Shown here piece after piece: positions 46,698-55,814 of a DNA stretch of 64,000 bases. A program made the position numbers and the translations under genes. Numbering within the stretch: position 1 is the stretch's first letter; every line of letters begins with the position of its first letter. The DNA comes from Candidatus Anammoximicrobium sp. (GTDB lineage: Bacteria; Planctomycetota; Planctomycetia; Pirellulales; Pirellulaceae), in NCBI GenBank assembly GCA_012515235.1, contig JAAYYU010000035.1, forward strand, positions 62,001 through 126,000, given 5' to 3'. The notes below the pieces were generated by a model. It searched no databases. It saw nothing but the letters and a program-made list of their open reading frames with translations, and was not told the DNA's origin.

Positions 46698-47094
46698 GGC
46701 CCTGATGATACACCAGCAGGCCGTCCAGTGCCAGAAGCCCGGCCGGTCGAAAAAGTCCGGCTTCTTCGCGGCGGGCGGCTTCTGAGCAGGCGTTGGCAAC
46801 GATAGAATCACGAAGACCGAAAGCAGAGTCCGTGCGAATTCGCCGGCTCCCCAAACGTGCCTGATGACTTCCGCATCGTTCGAGAAACAACCGTCGCCTC
46901 GTCAAAGTCGCCATCCCACTCCGTGGGATGATCAGCCATAGACACGGGGCAGTAATTTCTCGAACGATGCTTGTCGTGTCCCGGCGTGAATCCCCAACTG
47001 GCTGCGGGACGTCCCGCGTGTCGCCGTGGTGCGACAGCTGATGTGCTCATGACGGCGAACCCGCGGCGATCGCGCCCACAAGGAAATCCAAAAC
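46698..47094. other. Divergent intergenic region (397 bp) with a palindromic element
   Basis: This region lies between the leftward NtrC-type gene and a rightward secreted glycosidase-like gene. It contains the inverted-repeat element at 46873-46970. No gene is visible. AAGGA near 47080 is the ribosome-binding site of the rightward gene. Confidence 0.5.
46873..46970. repeat. 98-bp element with perfect 15-bp terminal inverted repeats and internal hairpin
   Basis: GCATCGTTCGAGAAA (46873-46887) and TTTCTCGAACGATGC (46956-46970) are perfect reverse complements. Inside, CATCCCAC (46912-46919) and GTGGGATG (46923-46930) form a second perfect hairpin with a three-base loop. The layout resembles a small non-autonomous (MITE-like) element. 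Confidence 0.75.
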
Positions 47095-49032
47095 ATGCAA
47101 TCCCAACTCCTCCGCGCGTCGGCAGTGCTGTTGTTGATGTGTTCCCCAAGCGTGTCGGGCGAAGCGCCGTCCGGAGCGCCGGCGTACCAAATCCGGCCGG
47201 AGGCGACGGTCGGCGCGTTCGGCGTGTTGTCGACGGATGCGAAGGTGTATCGGCCGCTCGATACGGTGACGATCGGCGTGCGCGGCCGGGCCGCCGGGGA
47301 TGCGAAATGCCGCATTCGGGTCTGCGACCCGAACCAGCGGCCCTATTTCGAGACGGAATTGACGCTGACCGACAACCGAGCGGAAACCCAGTTCACGGCC
47401 GCCGGCCCGCTGGGGGCGCACTACATCTACCTGTTCTGGCCCAACCAGAAGCGGCACGCGCGGTATCTGAACTTCCAGCTGGAGGCCGAGACCCGCGTCG
47501 AGACGGGCGACCGGGATTTTGACGATCTGTACCCGTTCACGCGGGAGAGCATGCGTTTGGGCCGCCGGCAATACGAGACGCCCCAGGGGCGATTCGTGGG
47601 CTACATGTCCGCCGACACCAACCACTTCGACGGCATCTGGCTGCGCGACTGGATCTACGGCCTGCCAGCCTACAAGTTCTGGGAACTGGACATGACCTGC
47701 GGGCTGGACCGGTTCCTCGAAGCACAAACCGACAACGGCATGGTGCCGGACGGCATCGAACGCGACGGCCGCACCTGGCGCGTGGGCCTGGAATCGGACG
47801 TCGAGTACATCATCACGCTGGCCGTGTGGCAGACCTGGATGGCCACCGGCGACGATCGCTGGCTGGAACGCGCTCTGCCGAAACTCGAGGCGGCTTTGAA
47901 CTATATCCGCAGCGACCCGAAGCACTGGGACGCGGAGCATCGGCTGATCAAACGCCAGCACAGCTGCGATACGTGGGACTTTGACATCGACGGGGCCAGC
48001 GACAAAGGGCAGAGCCGGCACGTGATCGCCACCTGCGATCAGAGCGGCTATTTCCTGGCGTTCCGCGCGATGAGCCGGATGTATGAGCATCTCGGCAAGC
48101 CGGCGGAGGCCGAGCGCTGGGCCAAGGAGGCCGACGAGTATCGCCAGCGGGCCGTCGAGTTGCTGTGGGACGGCGGCAAATTCCTGCATCACGTGCATCT
48201 GGAGCCCATCGACCACGGGAACTTCGATGAGCGGAACCAACTGGCCATGGGGAACACCTGGGCCATGACGCGCGGGCTGGCGACCGCCGAGCAATCCCGG
48301 CAGATCGTCGACGAGTATCGCCGCCGCCATCGGGAGACGGGCGACGCCTATCCCTGGTGGAGCCTCCAGCCCGGCTATCCCGACGAACTCGGCTACTTCG
48401 GCCGGGCGTACTGCAAGCAGGGCGGCTATGCCAACGGCGGACTGATGCCGTGGGTGGGCGGCGAACTGTGCCGTGGGGCGTTCTTCTGCGGCCGCGAGCG
48501 TTACGCGGTGGAACTGCTGCGGCAGTATGCCGACCACCTGCGGCGCACGGGTGGGGCCCAGGTCTGGTACTGGCCCAACGGCGAGCCGGGGCACCGTACG
48601 CCCAATGAAGTCCCCTACGCGTCCTGGGGGATGGCCGAGTGGACGTCCGCGCTGGTGGAAGGCCTGGCCGGTGTGCGGGACCAAAGCGGCCAGCTGCGGC
48701 GAGTAGAGTTAGCTCCCCGCTGGTCCGCCACGCCGCTGCGCGAGGCGCGTGTCACGGCCCGTTACGCCGCCTCCCAGGCCTACTTCGCCTATCGCTGGCG
48801 GAGGGACGAAGCGGACGGCACGATACGGCTGACGTGCAGCGGTTCCGGCGAACAGGCCGACCTCCGCATGCTTCTGCCCGAGGGCTGCGAGCCGGTCGCC
48901 GTCCGCGTGCAGGAGAAGCCCGTCCCGTTTGAAGTGGCCCATGTGGACCAGAGCCGCTACGCGGTCTTCTCGGTGCCGATCCAGGGGGGCGGCGAAGTCG
49001 TCATCACCTGCCAGCGATCGTCGCCAAAATGA
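47095..49032 (+). CDS. Secreted six-hairpin glycosidase-like protein
   Basis: A 645-residue secreted protein (signal peptide ending near SVSGEAP). The N-terminal ~125 residues form a beta domain. The catalytic-type region is an alpha/alpha toroid: TNHFDGIWLRDWIYGLPAYK (about 177-196), DNGMVPDGIERDG, RQHSCDTWDFDIDG (about 290) and GNTWAMTRGLATAEQSRQIV. These Trp/Asp/Glu-rich motifs resemble amylo-glucosidase, rhamnosidase and unsaturated-glucuronyl hydrolase relatives. The C-terminal ~100 residues form a beta-sandwich. It probably cleaves terminal sugars outside the cytoplasm; the bond and sugar are unknown. AAGGA lies ten bases upstream of the ATG at 47095. It converges with the large propeller gene at 49073, with a 40-base gap. 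Confidence 0.78.
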   Translation: MQSQLLRASAVLLLMCSPSVSGEAPSGAPAYQIRPEATVGAFGVLSTDAKVYRPLDTVTIGVRGRAAGDAKCRIRVCDPNQRPYFETELTLTDNRAETQFTAAGPLGAHYIYLFWPNQKRHARYLNFQLEAETRVETGDRDFDDLYPFTRESMRLGRRQYETPQGRFVGYMSADTNHFDGIWLRDWIYGLPAYKFWELDMTCGLDRFLEAQTDNGMVPDGIERDGRTWRVGLESDVEYIITLAVWQTWMATGDDRWLERALPKLEAALNYIRSDPKHWDAEHRLIKRQHSCDTWDFDIDGASDKGQSRHVIATCDQSGYFLAFRAMSRMYEHLGKPAEAERWAKEADEYRQRAVELLWDGGKFLHHVHLEPIDHGNFDERNQLAMGNTWAMTRGLATAEQSRQIVDEYRRRHRETGDAYPWWSLQPGYPDELGYFGRAYCKQGGYANGGLMPWVGGELCRGAFFCGRERYAVELLRQYADHLRRTGGAQVWYWPNGEPGHRTPNEVPYASWGMAEWTSALVEGLAGVRDQSGQLRRVELAPRWSATPLREARVTARYAASQAYFAYRWRRDEADGTIRLTCSGSGEQADLRMLLPEGCEPVAVRVQEKPVPFEVAHVDQSRYAVFSVPIQGGGEVVITCQRSSPK

Positions 49033-49072
49033 TTGGCTCGAGCGGGCACGAGACTCAGAACGCGGGCCATGA

Positions 49073-52000
49073 TCACTCACCGCCCAAACACATCAAATGG
49101 CCGTCGAGCGTGGTCAGGTACAAGCGGCCCTCGGCGGCGATCAGGCCGTCCAGGACGGGGGGCGACGGGATCTTCGTTTCGGCCAGCTTCTGTCCGTCGC
49201 CGGCCGAGAACGCCCACAAATCGGCTCCTTTGCGGCCTTCCAAGGCCGCCCACGGATCGTCCTTTGGAACCACGTCCGGCGGACCGGCGGCAAACAGCGT
49301 GGCGCCGGCCAGGACCATTGCGCGGATCCGCACGGGGACCTGCTGGGTCCACCGTTGCTTGCCCGTTTGGCGGTTCATCGCGAACAGCTGGTAGCCTTTC
49401 TGGCCGGGCACGAACGTATCCCGCGCGTGACGCCCCGTGCCGCGGTACGCCCGGACGCCGTAGATGGTGTCCGCGTCGAACACCAGCAGTTGGCTGTGCC
49501 CCCGGCCATCCACCGTCCAGAAACTCTGGTTGTACCACGTGTCGTCGAGCAGCCCGGAGTTGGAGATCAACTGCGGGCCGAGACCCGGATGCACGCCGAT
49601 GTAGTAGCGGTCTCTTGGGTCTTTGCGAGTCTGGATGTAACGCTGAGCCTTGGACAACAGTTCGGCGCCCGCGGCAAGTCGATACTGTGACAGGTCCTCC
49701 GGGTTGAACCGGAGGTGCCGCAGGTACACCGCCTCGCCGTCGGTGAGCATGATGTCCAAGAGCGCACCCGGCTTGTCCGGCGGCATGTCGTAGGGCAGCT
49801 CGCAATGGGCCATCTCGCCGGTATCGGGCTCCGGGCTGTAGATGCGCTCTTGCTGCAGCACCTTGCCGGTCGCCGGATCCAGGGCCAGCAGGTCAACTCC
49901 GCCGTCCAGAAACGACGACCTTCCGGCACAGACGTAGGCCGTGCCTTGGTGCACAAGCACGCTGCCGTGCAGCGGCCACGCGGAGGCCAACTGGCCGTGG
50001 TCGACCACCTGCCGCTCGGCCGGCGCCGCCCGCAATCGCCAGACCAACCGGCCATCGGAGGCCCGCAGGCAATAGACCCAGCCGTCCGCCGATCCGAACA
50101 GCACCAGCTCGCCGTAGACGGTCGGCGGCGTGTCGATCTTGCCGCCGGCCGTGTAGTCCCACACGGCATCGCCGCTTTGGGCATCCAAGGCATAGACGCA
50201 GTGCGTGTTGATGGAGGCAACGAAGACCTTTCCACCGGAGGCCACGGGGCTGCTCGGCTTCCCGCCAATTTCGGCCACCCACTTCGACTCCAGCACGGCC
50301 GGCACGCGGCACGGGGTCGTCCCGCTGCGTCGGTCGTCGTGCCGGTACGTCGGCCAATCAGTGGAAGGATGAGGGATGAAGGATGAAGGACGAGGGACAA
50401 GAGATGAGGGATGAAGGATGTCGTCAAATGCCGGGCCTCTTGCCAAACGGAACTGATCCTTCATCCTCCCGCATTCCGCCTTCATCCTTCCGCCTTCATC
50501 CTTTGTCGTTGTCTTTCTCTCCGCTGCCAGGGCATGGAGCCCGTTCAGTTTGGCCGTGATGTAGCACACGCAGGGGTGAGGCGGGGCGTACAGCAACCCG
50601 TTGGCCGGCATGATGCCCAGAAAACAGGTCCCGCGGACCCAATGATTCAAGATGTTCTCGCCGCTGCCCACGTCCAGGAACTCCGTGCCTCGCCGGGCCG
50701 CCAGAATGAACCGTTCGGTCGCCTTTTCCCGGTAGCAGCGGTGATGGTGCGTGCTCTCCATGGCTTCCGTGGTGGAGAACCGCTTCTGCTCCTTCCCGCT
50801 GGCCAACTCCACGCCGACCATCGCGTACGGCTTCGCGTCGTGGAGCCAGACGAGGCCGTCGATCACGAACAGGTCCGGCGGGAAGCCGTACGTCCAGCTG
50901 TAGCACTCGCGTTCCCAGAGCGTTTCGCCGCTGCTGGCCGCGAGCGCCAACAACTCGCACTGCAAGGCCGTGTAGGGGACGTGGTCTTTGCCCATCCGCG
51001 GCTGGGCCAGCAACACGACGCCGTCGCGGTAGACCAACTCGCAGCGATAGAGCGGCTGATGGTAATGGGTCCACAACTTGAGTTCGGGGTGCTGCGGGCG
51101 GGCCGCCCGCCAGCGCTCTTGGCCCGTCTTCAGGTCCAGCGCCACGACGTCGCCGCCGTCCAGGAAGAAGGCGTGCTCGTCCCCGATCGTCAGGGCCACG
51201 CGGGTGATCCGCCCGTTCTCGTCGCGCGTGCCGCTCACCGCAACGCAATCCCCCGTCTCCCAGAGGATTTCGCCCGTTTCGGCGCGCAGGGCCATGATGC
51301 GGCTCGTCATCGGCGTCAGCTTTTCGCCTGGGCCGTGGGCCAAGTGGCCCTGGTTGACCGCCAAGAACAGGACACCTTCCTTGTAGACGATCTCGGAGGC
51401 GTGCTCGGTGCGATCGTAGACCCGGACGGTCTCGCCCGTGGCGGCATTCAGGGCCGTGACCGGGGCGTTGAACCCCAGGGTGGCATAGACTCGCTCGCCG
51501 GCGGCAACCAGCCGGCGAGCGAGATGGCTCGGCGGCTCGGATCGGGCCACCATTTCACCGCGGCCCCACTGTTGCCAGCCCCACTCGGCCATCGGGAGCT
51601 TCCACAATAGGACCCCGTTGAAAGCGTCGCGTGCCACCAACTGCCACTGTCCGGGCAGCCCCAGGATGCCCGCGACCGCTTCGTTGACGATGTAGAACAT
51701 CCGCCCGCCGGCAGAGACCATCGCGCTGAGGCTGGGGACCATGTCGTGATGAATCTGCCACTCCGGGCCGGCCACCCACTGCACTTGGCGAGGCGGCCCG
51801 ACCACCCGGTCCGGCGTCACGGGGTTCGCGTCGGGCCCATGTCGCCAATGCGACCACTCGCCTAGATCCGCCGGCCACGGCTTGACCTGCTTGACCCACT
51901 GCCCCTCGCGTTTGAAGTACGCCACGCCGCGAGGCGCAAGGACGCGTGTGATCTCCTGCATTGGCACGTCGCCGAGGTCTTCGGCAACCACAAGGTTCAC

Positions 52001-52363
52001 GAGGTTGTCAGCATACGGCAGACGCCGGCCGTCGAATTCGATCGCAGTGACTTCGCCGTACACCCCGCGCCGGCGGATGTGCTCGCGGGCTGTCCCGACG
52101 CTGCCCGCATCCGCGGACAGGCCCTGCACAATGTATCGCTCGCCCGCCCGCAAGGCCGCCGTCAACCGGCCGTCGCCGCAGCCCAGATGCACGATCAGCC
52201 CGCCGCGGACGCCCGTGGTTTCCAGAATCTGCCGGGCCAACGTCCCCTCGGCGTCTTGCTCGGACACGTCGGCGGCGTCCAGGATGCCGGTGGATAACAG
52301 CGCGGTCGCGATCCAGAAGAACCCTGCCCAAAGGCGACTTACTGCGTGCCTAGCTCGGAGCAT
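49073..52363 (-). CDS. Secreted fusion of a methyltransferase-like domain and a PQQ-type beta-propeller
   Basis: A 1096-residue protein with a signal peptide (ending about residue 30, STGILDAAD). Residues ~40-150 look like a class I methyltransferase fold: LIVHLGCGDGRLTAALRAG (motif I), then ITRVLAPRGVAYFKREGQWV. The rest is a long outer-membrane-assembly/PQQ-type propeller with repeated blades such as VTALNAATGETVRVYD, VVALDLKTGQERWRAARPQ, VYALDAQSGDAVWDYTAGG and LFAMNRQTGKQRWTQQ. Near the middle (about 620-670) a low-complexity segment rich in HPSS, RPSS and KDEGGRMK interrupts the propeller; it is encoded by an inverted repeat (50362-50504). AAGGAG lies eight bases before the ATG at 52363. 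Function unknown; an extracytoplasmic methyltransferase would lack S-adenosylmethionine, so the domain may be repurposed. Confidence 0.82.
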   Translation of the reverse strand: MLRARHAVSRLWAGFFWIATALLSTGILDAADVSEQDAEGTLARQILETTGVRGGLIVHLGCGDGRLTAALRAGERYIVQGLSADAGSVGTAREHIRRRGVYGEVTAIEFDGRRLPYADNLVNLVVAEDLGDVPMQEITRVLAPRGVAYFKREGQWVKQVKPWPADLGEWSHWRHGPDANPVTPDRVVGPPRQVQWVAGPEWQIHHDMVPSLSAMVSAGGRMFYIVNEAVAGILGLPGQWQLVARDAFNGVLLWKLPMAEWGWQQWGRGEMVARSEPPSHLARRLVAAGERVYATLGFNAPVTALNAATGETVRVYDRTEHASEIVYKEGVLFLAVNQGHLAHGPGEKLTPMTSRIMALRAETGEILWETGDCVAVSGTRDENGRITRVALTIGDEHAFFLDGGDVVALDLKTGQERWRAARPQHPELKLWTHYHQPLYRCELVYRDGVVLLAQPRMGKDHVPYTALQCELLALAASSGETLWERECYSWTYGFPPDLFVIDGLVWLHDAKPYAMVGVELASGKEQKRFSTTEAMESTHHHRCYREKATERFILAARRGTEFLDVGSGENILNHWVRGTCFLGIMPANGLLYAPPHPCVCYITAKLNGLHALAAERKTTTKDEGGRMKAECGRMKDQFRLARGPAFDDILHPSSLVPRPSSFIPHPSTDWPTYRHDDRRSGTTPCRVPAVLESKWVAEIGGKPSSPVASGGKVFVASINTHCVYALDAQSGDAVWDYTAGGKIDTPPTVYGELVLFGSADGWVYCLRASDGRLVWRLRAAPAERQVVDHGQLASAWPLHGSVLVHQGTAYVCAGRSSFLDGGVDLLALDPATGKVLQQERIYSPEPDTGEMAHCELPYDMPPDKPGALLDIMLTDGEAVYLRHLRFNPEDLSQYRLAAGAELLSKAQRYIQTRKDPRDRYYIGVHPGLGPQLISNSGLLDDTWYNQSFWTVDGRGHSQLLVFDADTIYGVRAYRGTGRHARDTFVPGQKGYQLFAMNRQTGKQRWTQQVPVRIRAMVLAGATLFAAGPPDVVPKDDPWAALEGRKGADLWAFSAGDGQKLAETKIPSPPVLDGLIAAEGRLYLTTLDGHLMCLGGE
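50362..50504. repeat. Purine/pyrimidine-rich inverted repeat embedded in a coding region
   Basis: Bases 50362-50419 are a run of variants of GGATGAA and GGATGAG on the plus strand. Bases 50456-50504 are the mirror run of TTCATCC and similar units. The arms are roughly complementary around a mixed centre of about 36 bases. Read on the minus strand they encode KDEGGRMK-type and HPSS-type peptides in frame within the propeller gene. It looks like an inserted low-complexity element kept in frame. Confidence 0.8.
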
Positions 52364-52632
52364 CACTCAGTCTCCTTGTTGGGAGAGATCGTAAAGAGAC
52401 GAAGGTCCGCCTTGCGGATCGGTCTTGCGAGGCGGGTACTCGTCCACGGATAGTTCTCAGGCAAAGACGAGCATACTCGAAAAACGATTGGGTCCGCAAC
52501 AAGGGGCAAGGGTTGCGACGAAGAGCCCGCAGGCAAGTGCCCGATGCGCGCGGTCAATCCGTGTTGAGGTGAAAGTCGTGTTGATTGGGGCCGCTGGCGC
52601 TGACTTCAACGACACGTTCCCTTCGAGTGAGT

Positions 52633-53604
52633 TCAGAAGGCGACTTCCATCTCATTCGGCGCGGCGACGGGAGTCCCGGCCGCTTGCCAGACGCCCAGGC
52701 TGACGGACTCTGAGACGAACCGTACGTGTCCGTCGCCCATCAGCAAGTTGACGCCGCCAGGATGATAGCTGCGGGCAGTCATCGTCATGTACCGCGGAAT
52801 CCAGGCGACGAAGGTGCCAACGCACGGCGCCCAAGGGTCGTTCACGCAATGGGCATGACGGATCTGGTCGGGAACCAAGCTGTTGGGGGTCTGATTATGG
52901 TGGTACAAGGGGCCTTCCGGGTAGTGCAACACGCCGCGGAAGTCCTGGCTGTGATCGACGAGCCGCAGTTCGGAGACGAATGCGGTGTTGCTGGTGCCGT
53001 CCAAGATGCGGGAGATGTTCAGCCAGCTGTTCAGGTAGAAGACACCGGCGGGGCGTTGCACGGGCGCGTGATAGATGTCGCTTTCGCGCATCGGCCCCGT
53101 CCCGTTATTGGCGGCGTAACTGCCACGGGTGTAGGCATCCAAAAACGCGCTTGGCCGACCGGCGGCGCTCGATGGGCAAAGCATCACGGGCGGCGTGTTG
53201 GCGTGGATTTCCGCGTTGTATAACGGAGAGTGGCCAAATCCGTGCTGCCAATCGATGCGATCCCAGAGCGCCTCTTGCTCCAGGAACGGCAGGAGCCACG
53301 TCACCCACGTCGATTCGGACCCGCCGTTGTTGCCACACCCCGCCTTGTCGCAGTAGTGTCCCGGGGGAAAGCGGCCTTTCGCATCGTGGTGCAGGTGCAG
53401 AGCCACACCGATCTGCCGAAGGTTGTTCAGGCACTGGCTGCGGCGGGCAGCCTCACGGGCGGCCTGAATGGCGGGCAGCAGCAAGGCCACAAGCAGGCCG
53501 ATAATGGCGATCACGACGAGCAGTTCGACCAGTGTGAATGCATGGCGGCTGTTCCTTCCCAAGGCGACGAGCCAGTCCTGTTCGGGCAGAACTCTTGATC
53601 GCAT
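52633..53604 (-). CDS. DUF1559 prepilin-like protein
   Basis: A 323-residue protein of the DUF1559 family, very abundant in planctomycetes. It has an N-terminal type IV prepilin-like signal: FTLVELLVVIAIIGLLVALL at 23-42. The residue before Phe23 is Ala rather than the usual Gly of the prepilin peptidase site. The helix continues as PAIQAAREAARRSQCLNNLR. The globular part includes HHDAKGRFPPGHY and ends with the family motif GGVNLLMGDGHVRFVSES (the H-x9-DG region). Probably a pseudopilin or surface-associated protein of unknown role. GGAGG lies nine bases before the ATG at 53604; an upstream extension of 54 codons has no support. Confidence 0.95.
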   Translation of the reverse strand: MRSRVLPEQDWLVALGRNSRHAFTLVELLVVIAIIGLLVALLLPAIQAAREAARRSQCLNNLRQIGVALHLHHDAKGRFPPGHYCDKAGCGNNGGSESTWVTWLLPFLEQEALWDRIDWQHGFGHSPLYNAEIHANTPPVMLCPSSAAGRPSAFLDAYTRGSYAANNGTGPMRESDIYHAPVQRPAGVFYLNSWLNISRILDGTSNTAFVSELRLVDHSQDFRGVLHYPEGPLYHHNQTPNSLVPDQIRHAHCVNDPWAPCVGTFVAWIPRYMTMTARSYHPGGVNLLMGDGHVRFVSESVSLGVWQAAGTPVAAPNEMEVAF

Positions 53605-53974
53605 GTTTGCCAGCCTCCGACCGGTTCGACTTGCCGCAAGGTGGACAGATGCCCGGCTTGAGTGCGAGCAATGGAATCCATCGCACCGTAGCGGAACGCG
53701 AACGTGGTCCGCGGCGGAGGCACGGCCGGGTTGCGTTCCGAGAAGATAATCGCGAGCCGAGCCCATATTGTAACATCAAAGTCCAGGATTCTGCGAGACA
53801 ATCTTCCCGCAACATCCCTTGCGGATCCGAACGGTTGCAGAGCGGGATCCGCGAGACTATGATACGGGTGCTGCGGACGTCCCTGGAAGCAACGCGTTGC
53901 GGCAGTCATCGCGGCCCCGATACTCGGCCACCGTGGCAGCAGTTGTCCCTTTTCAAATTGGATGTCTCTTCGCG
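53605..53974. other. Divergent intergenic region (370 bp)
   Basis: This region lies between the leftward DUF1559 gene and the rightward ECF sigma factor. No gene is visible. A short dyad, GCGGATCC and GGATCCGC, lies near 53821-53855 (about 20-base spacing) and could be a regulatory site for the sigma gene; this is speculative. Confidence 0.4.
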
Positions 53975-54559
53975 ATGAACGATACCTTGGGGGCTACTGA
54001 ACTCTACCACCGCTGGTGTGCGGGAGATGAGAGCGCCGCAACGCCACTTTTCGAATTGTTCGCGCAGCGGCTGGCCGCGCTGGCGGACAAGCAGTTGAGC
54101 GCGCGGTTGGCCCGCCGCGTGGAGGGCGAGGACATCGTCCAGTCGGTGTTCCGCACCTTTTTTCGCCGCAGTGCCCGCGGCGAGTTCCAGATCCAGCGGT
54201 CCGCGGAACTGTGGCAGTTGTTGGTCAAGATCACGTTGGCCAAGGTCCGCAGTCAGGCTCGCCGCCACACTTCGGGGAAACGGGATGTCGGCGCCGAGGT
54301 CAACGTGGGCGACGAAAACTGGCTTCTGGCGGCGGTGGCCAACGAGCCCGGACCGGAGGAGGCCGCGGTCCTCGTCGAACAAATCGAGGCGATCCTGGAA
54401 GGGCTGCCCGCCGGTTACGGTGAGATTCTCACGTTGCGTCTGGAGGGGCATGCGCGGTCGGAGATCGCTGATCGGCTGGGGATTTCGCGGATGACGGTGC
54501 ATCGCGCCCTGAAACTGATGCAGCAACGCCTGGACCGGATCCTGCAGGAACTGGCGTAA
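53975..54559 (+). CDS. ECF-type RNA polymerase sigma factor
   Basis: A 194-residue ECF sigma factor. Region 2 contains RRVEGEDIVQSVFRTFFRRS (47-66), the -10 recognition and core-binding helix. Region 4 has the helix-turn-helix HARSEIADRLGISRMTVHRA (about 158-177). The linker includes ANEPGPEEAAVLVEQIEAIL, as in the planctomycete ECF subfamily often linked to Ser/Thr kinases. It redirects RNA polymerase to a small regulon, possibly under control of the kinase at 56126. No anti-sigma factor gene is adjacent. The start at 53975 matches the conserved N-terminus; its ribosome-binding site is weak. A strong hairpin at 54682-54710 follows. Confidence 0.92.
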   Translation: MNDTLGATELYHRWCAGDESAATPLFELFAQRLAALADKQLSARLARRVEGEDIVQSVFRTFFRRSARGEFQIQRSAELWQLLVKITLAKVRSQARRHTSGKRDVGAEVNVGDENWLLAAVANEPGPEEAAVLVEQIEAILEGLPAGYGEILTLRLEGHARSEIADRLGISRMTVHRALKLMQQRLDRILQELA

Positions 54560-54681
54560 ATCGTTTTCAGGAAGCAGCGTACCGCCGCCTTGCCCCGGAC
54601 GAACCCCACTCCCACTCGAAACGCCGAGAAGCCTTGCTCGAAAGACTGCGCCAAATGATCCCGCCGAGTTACGCGTAACCT

Positions 54682-54710
54682 GAAACGCCGGTCGAACGAC
54701 ACGGCGTTTC
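54682..54710. terminator. Hairpin between convergent genes, probable terminator
   Basis: GAAACGCCG (54682-54690) and CGGCGTTTC (54702-54710) pair perfectly over nine bases around an 11-base loop. It lies between the ECF sigma gene (ends 54559) and the convergent secreted-protein gene (ends 54735) and could serve both. Confidence 0.5.
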
Positions 54711-54734
54711 CCCTACCTACCCGTCGGGCGAGGT

Positions 54735-55814
54735 CTACTTCGTCTTACGCCGATCGTGCGGAACGACAATCTGGCAGGTTGCTTCCGCCACGTTGCCGGC
54801 TCTGTCTGCGACGAGTGCGGTAATGGCGTAGACTCGTCCTTCGCCGATTCCTGCGCGTTCCGCTCGCAATAAGATCGTGCCGGGAAACACGCGCCATTCG
54901 CTCCCTTCTTCGTCCGCATCGACGAACGAGTCGTCGGGGTCAAACGCCGCGGTCACATCTACCGGAACGCCCTCGCCATCGAGAACGAAGCCGTCCTGTC
55001 CGTTGACATCGCCCGGCGTGTCGCCATCGCCCAACCCGTCGTCCGGTTCGTTGCTTTCGGCAAACACCCCGACCAACTCCAGGTCCGCTGCATCCGTAAC
55101 GGCATCTGTTGCCTCGACGGCAATCGTTACGGCCACCATTCTGTGGTTGGGGGGAAAAAGGCTCTGCGTATCAGCGGAGCATTCGACCGTCGGAGGCGTC
55201 GTGTCTGCTGCCGTCACGACACGAATCTGGTCGCGATAGCGTTTGATATGTGACTGCACGGTAATGGTGTGCCGGTCTTCGGAGAGAATGACCAAATCAT
55301 CTCCTTGGTTCAGCTCCAACCCGCGGAAATCATCTTGGCCTCGGGCCGTCATGTAGACTGTGCCGGGAACCCCGAGAAGGTCGTCCGACTGGTTCAAGCG
55401 TTTTGGCAGGATCATGACTCCCAGGATTTCCGTGTCGAAGGTCATGGAACCAACAAACCGTTTGAACGATCCTTCTTGCGTCCGGTCGGCGTGCAGAAAA
55501 TAGCTGTCGACGACGACGCCCGCACCGATCTTGCCACCTGTCAGCTCGCCCACCTGGTCGTATTCGCCCGGCCGGTTAATGTCTACATTCACGTGGTCCG
55601 GCAGCACAACTGCCTTTTGCTCGGCGACGGCGAAGAGGCCGACTTCGCTGGTGAGTTGACCTTCTGAAAAGCTCGGAGGTGGCTCGGCCAAGAACTGAAT
55701 TTGGCCCGTGATCGCCACAACCTCTGCCCGGGCTTGGAGACCTCCTGCGCTCGAAGCAACCATCCCGACAAATGCCGACAGACACATGGACACACATCGT
55801 CTTGAAAACACCAT
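54735..55814 (-). CDS. Secreted protein of unknown function with C-terminal Ig/HYR-like region
   Basis: A 359-residue protein with a signal peptide (residues 1 to about 30, ending GGLQARAE). A beta-rich N-terminal half follows, containing VVAITGQIQFLAEPPPSF and GKIGAGVVVDSYFLHADRTQ. After TPPTVECSADTQSLFPPNHR (about 209-228), which resembles the HYR/Ig-like domain start, there is an acidic, Asp/Gly-rich stretch (EPDDGLGDGDTPGDVNGQDG) that could bind calcium, then a final beta segment ending near DRAGNVAEATCQIVV. No enzyme motif is visible. GAGGTG six bases before the ATG at 55814 fixes the start. It sits between the sigma factor and the kinase but on the opposite strand, with its own divergent promoter region. 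Possibly a target of that pair. Confidence 0.75.
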   Translation of the reverse strand: MVFSRRCVSMCLSAFVGMVASSAGGLQARAEVVAITGQIQFLAEPPPSFSEGQLTSEVGLFAVAEQKAVVLPDHVNVDINRPGEYDQVGELTGGKIGAGVVVDSYFLHADRTQEGSFKRFVGSMTFDTEILGVMILPKRLNQSDDLLGVPGTVYMTARGQDDFRGLELNQGDDLVILSEDRHTITVQSHIKRYRDQIRVVTAADTTPPTVECSADTQSLFPPNHRMVAVTIAVEATDAVTDAADLELVGVFAESNEPDDGLGDGDTPGDVNGQDGFVLDGEGVPVDVTAAFDPDDSFVDADEEGSEWRVFPGTILLRAERAGIGEGRVYAITALVADRAGNVAEATCQIVVPHDRRKTK

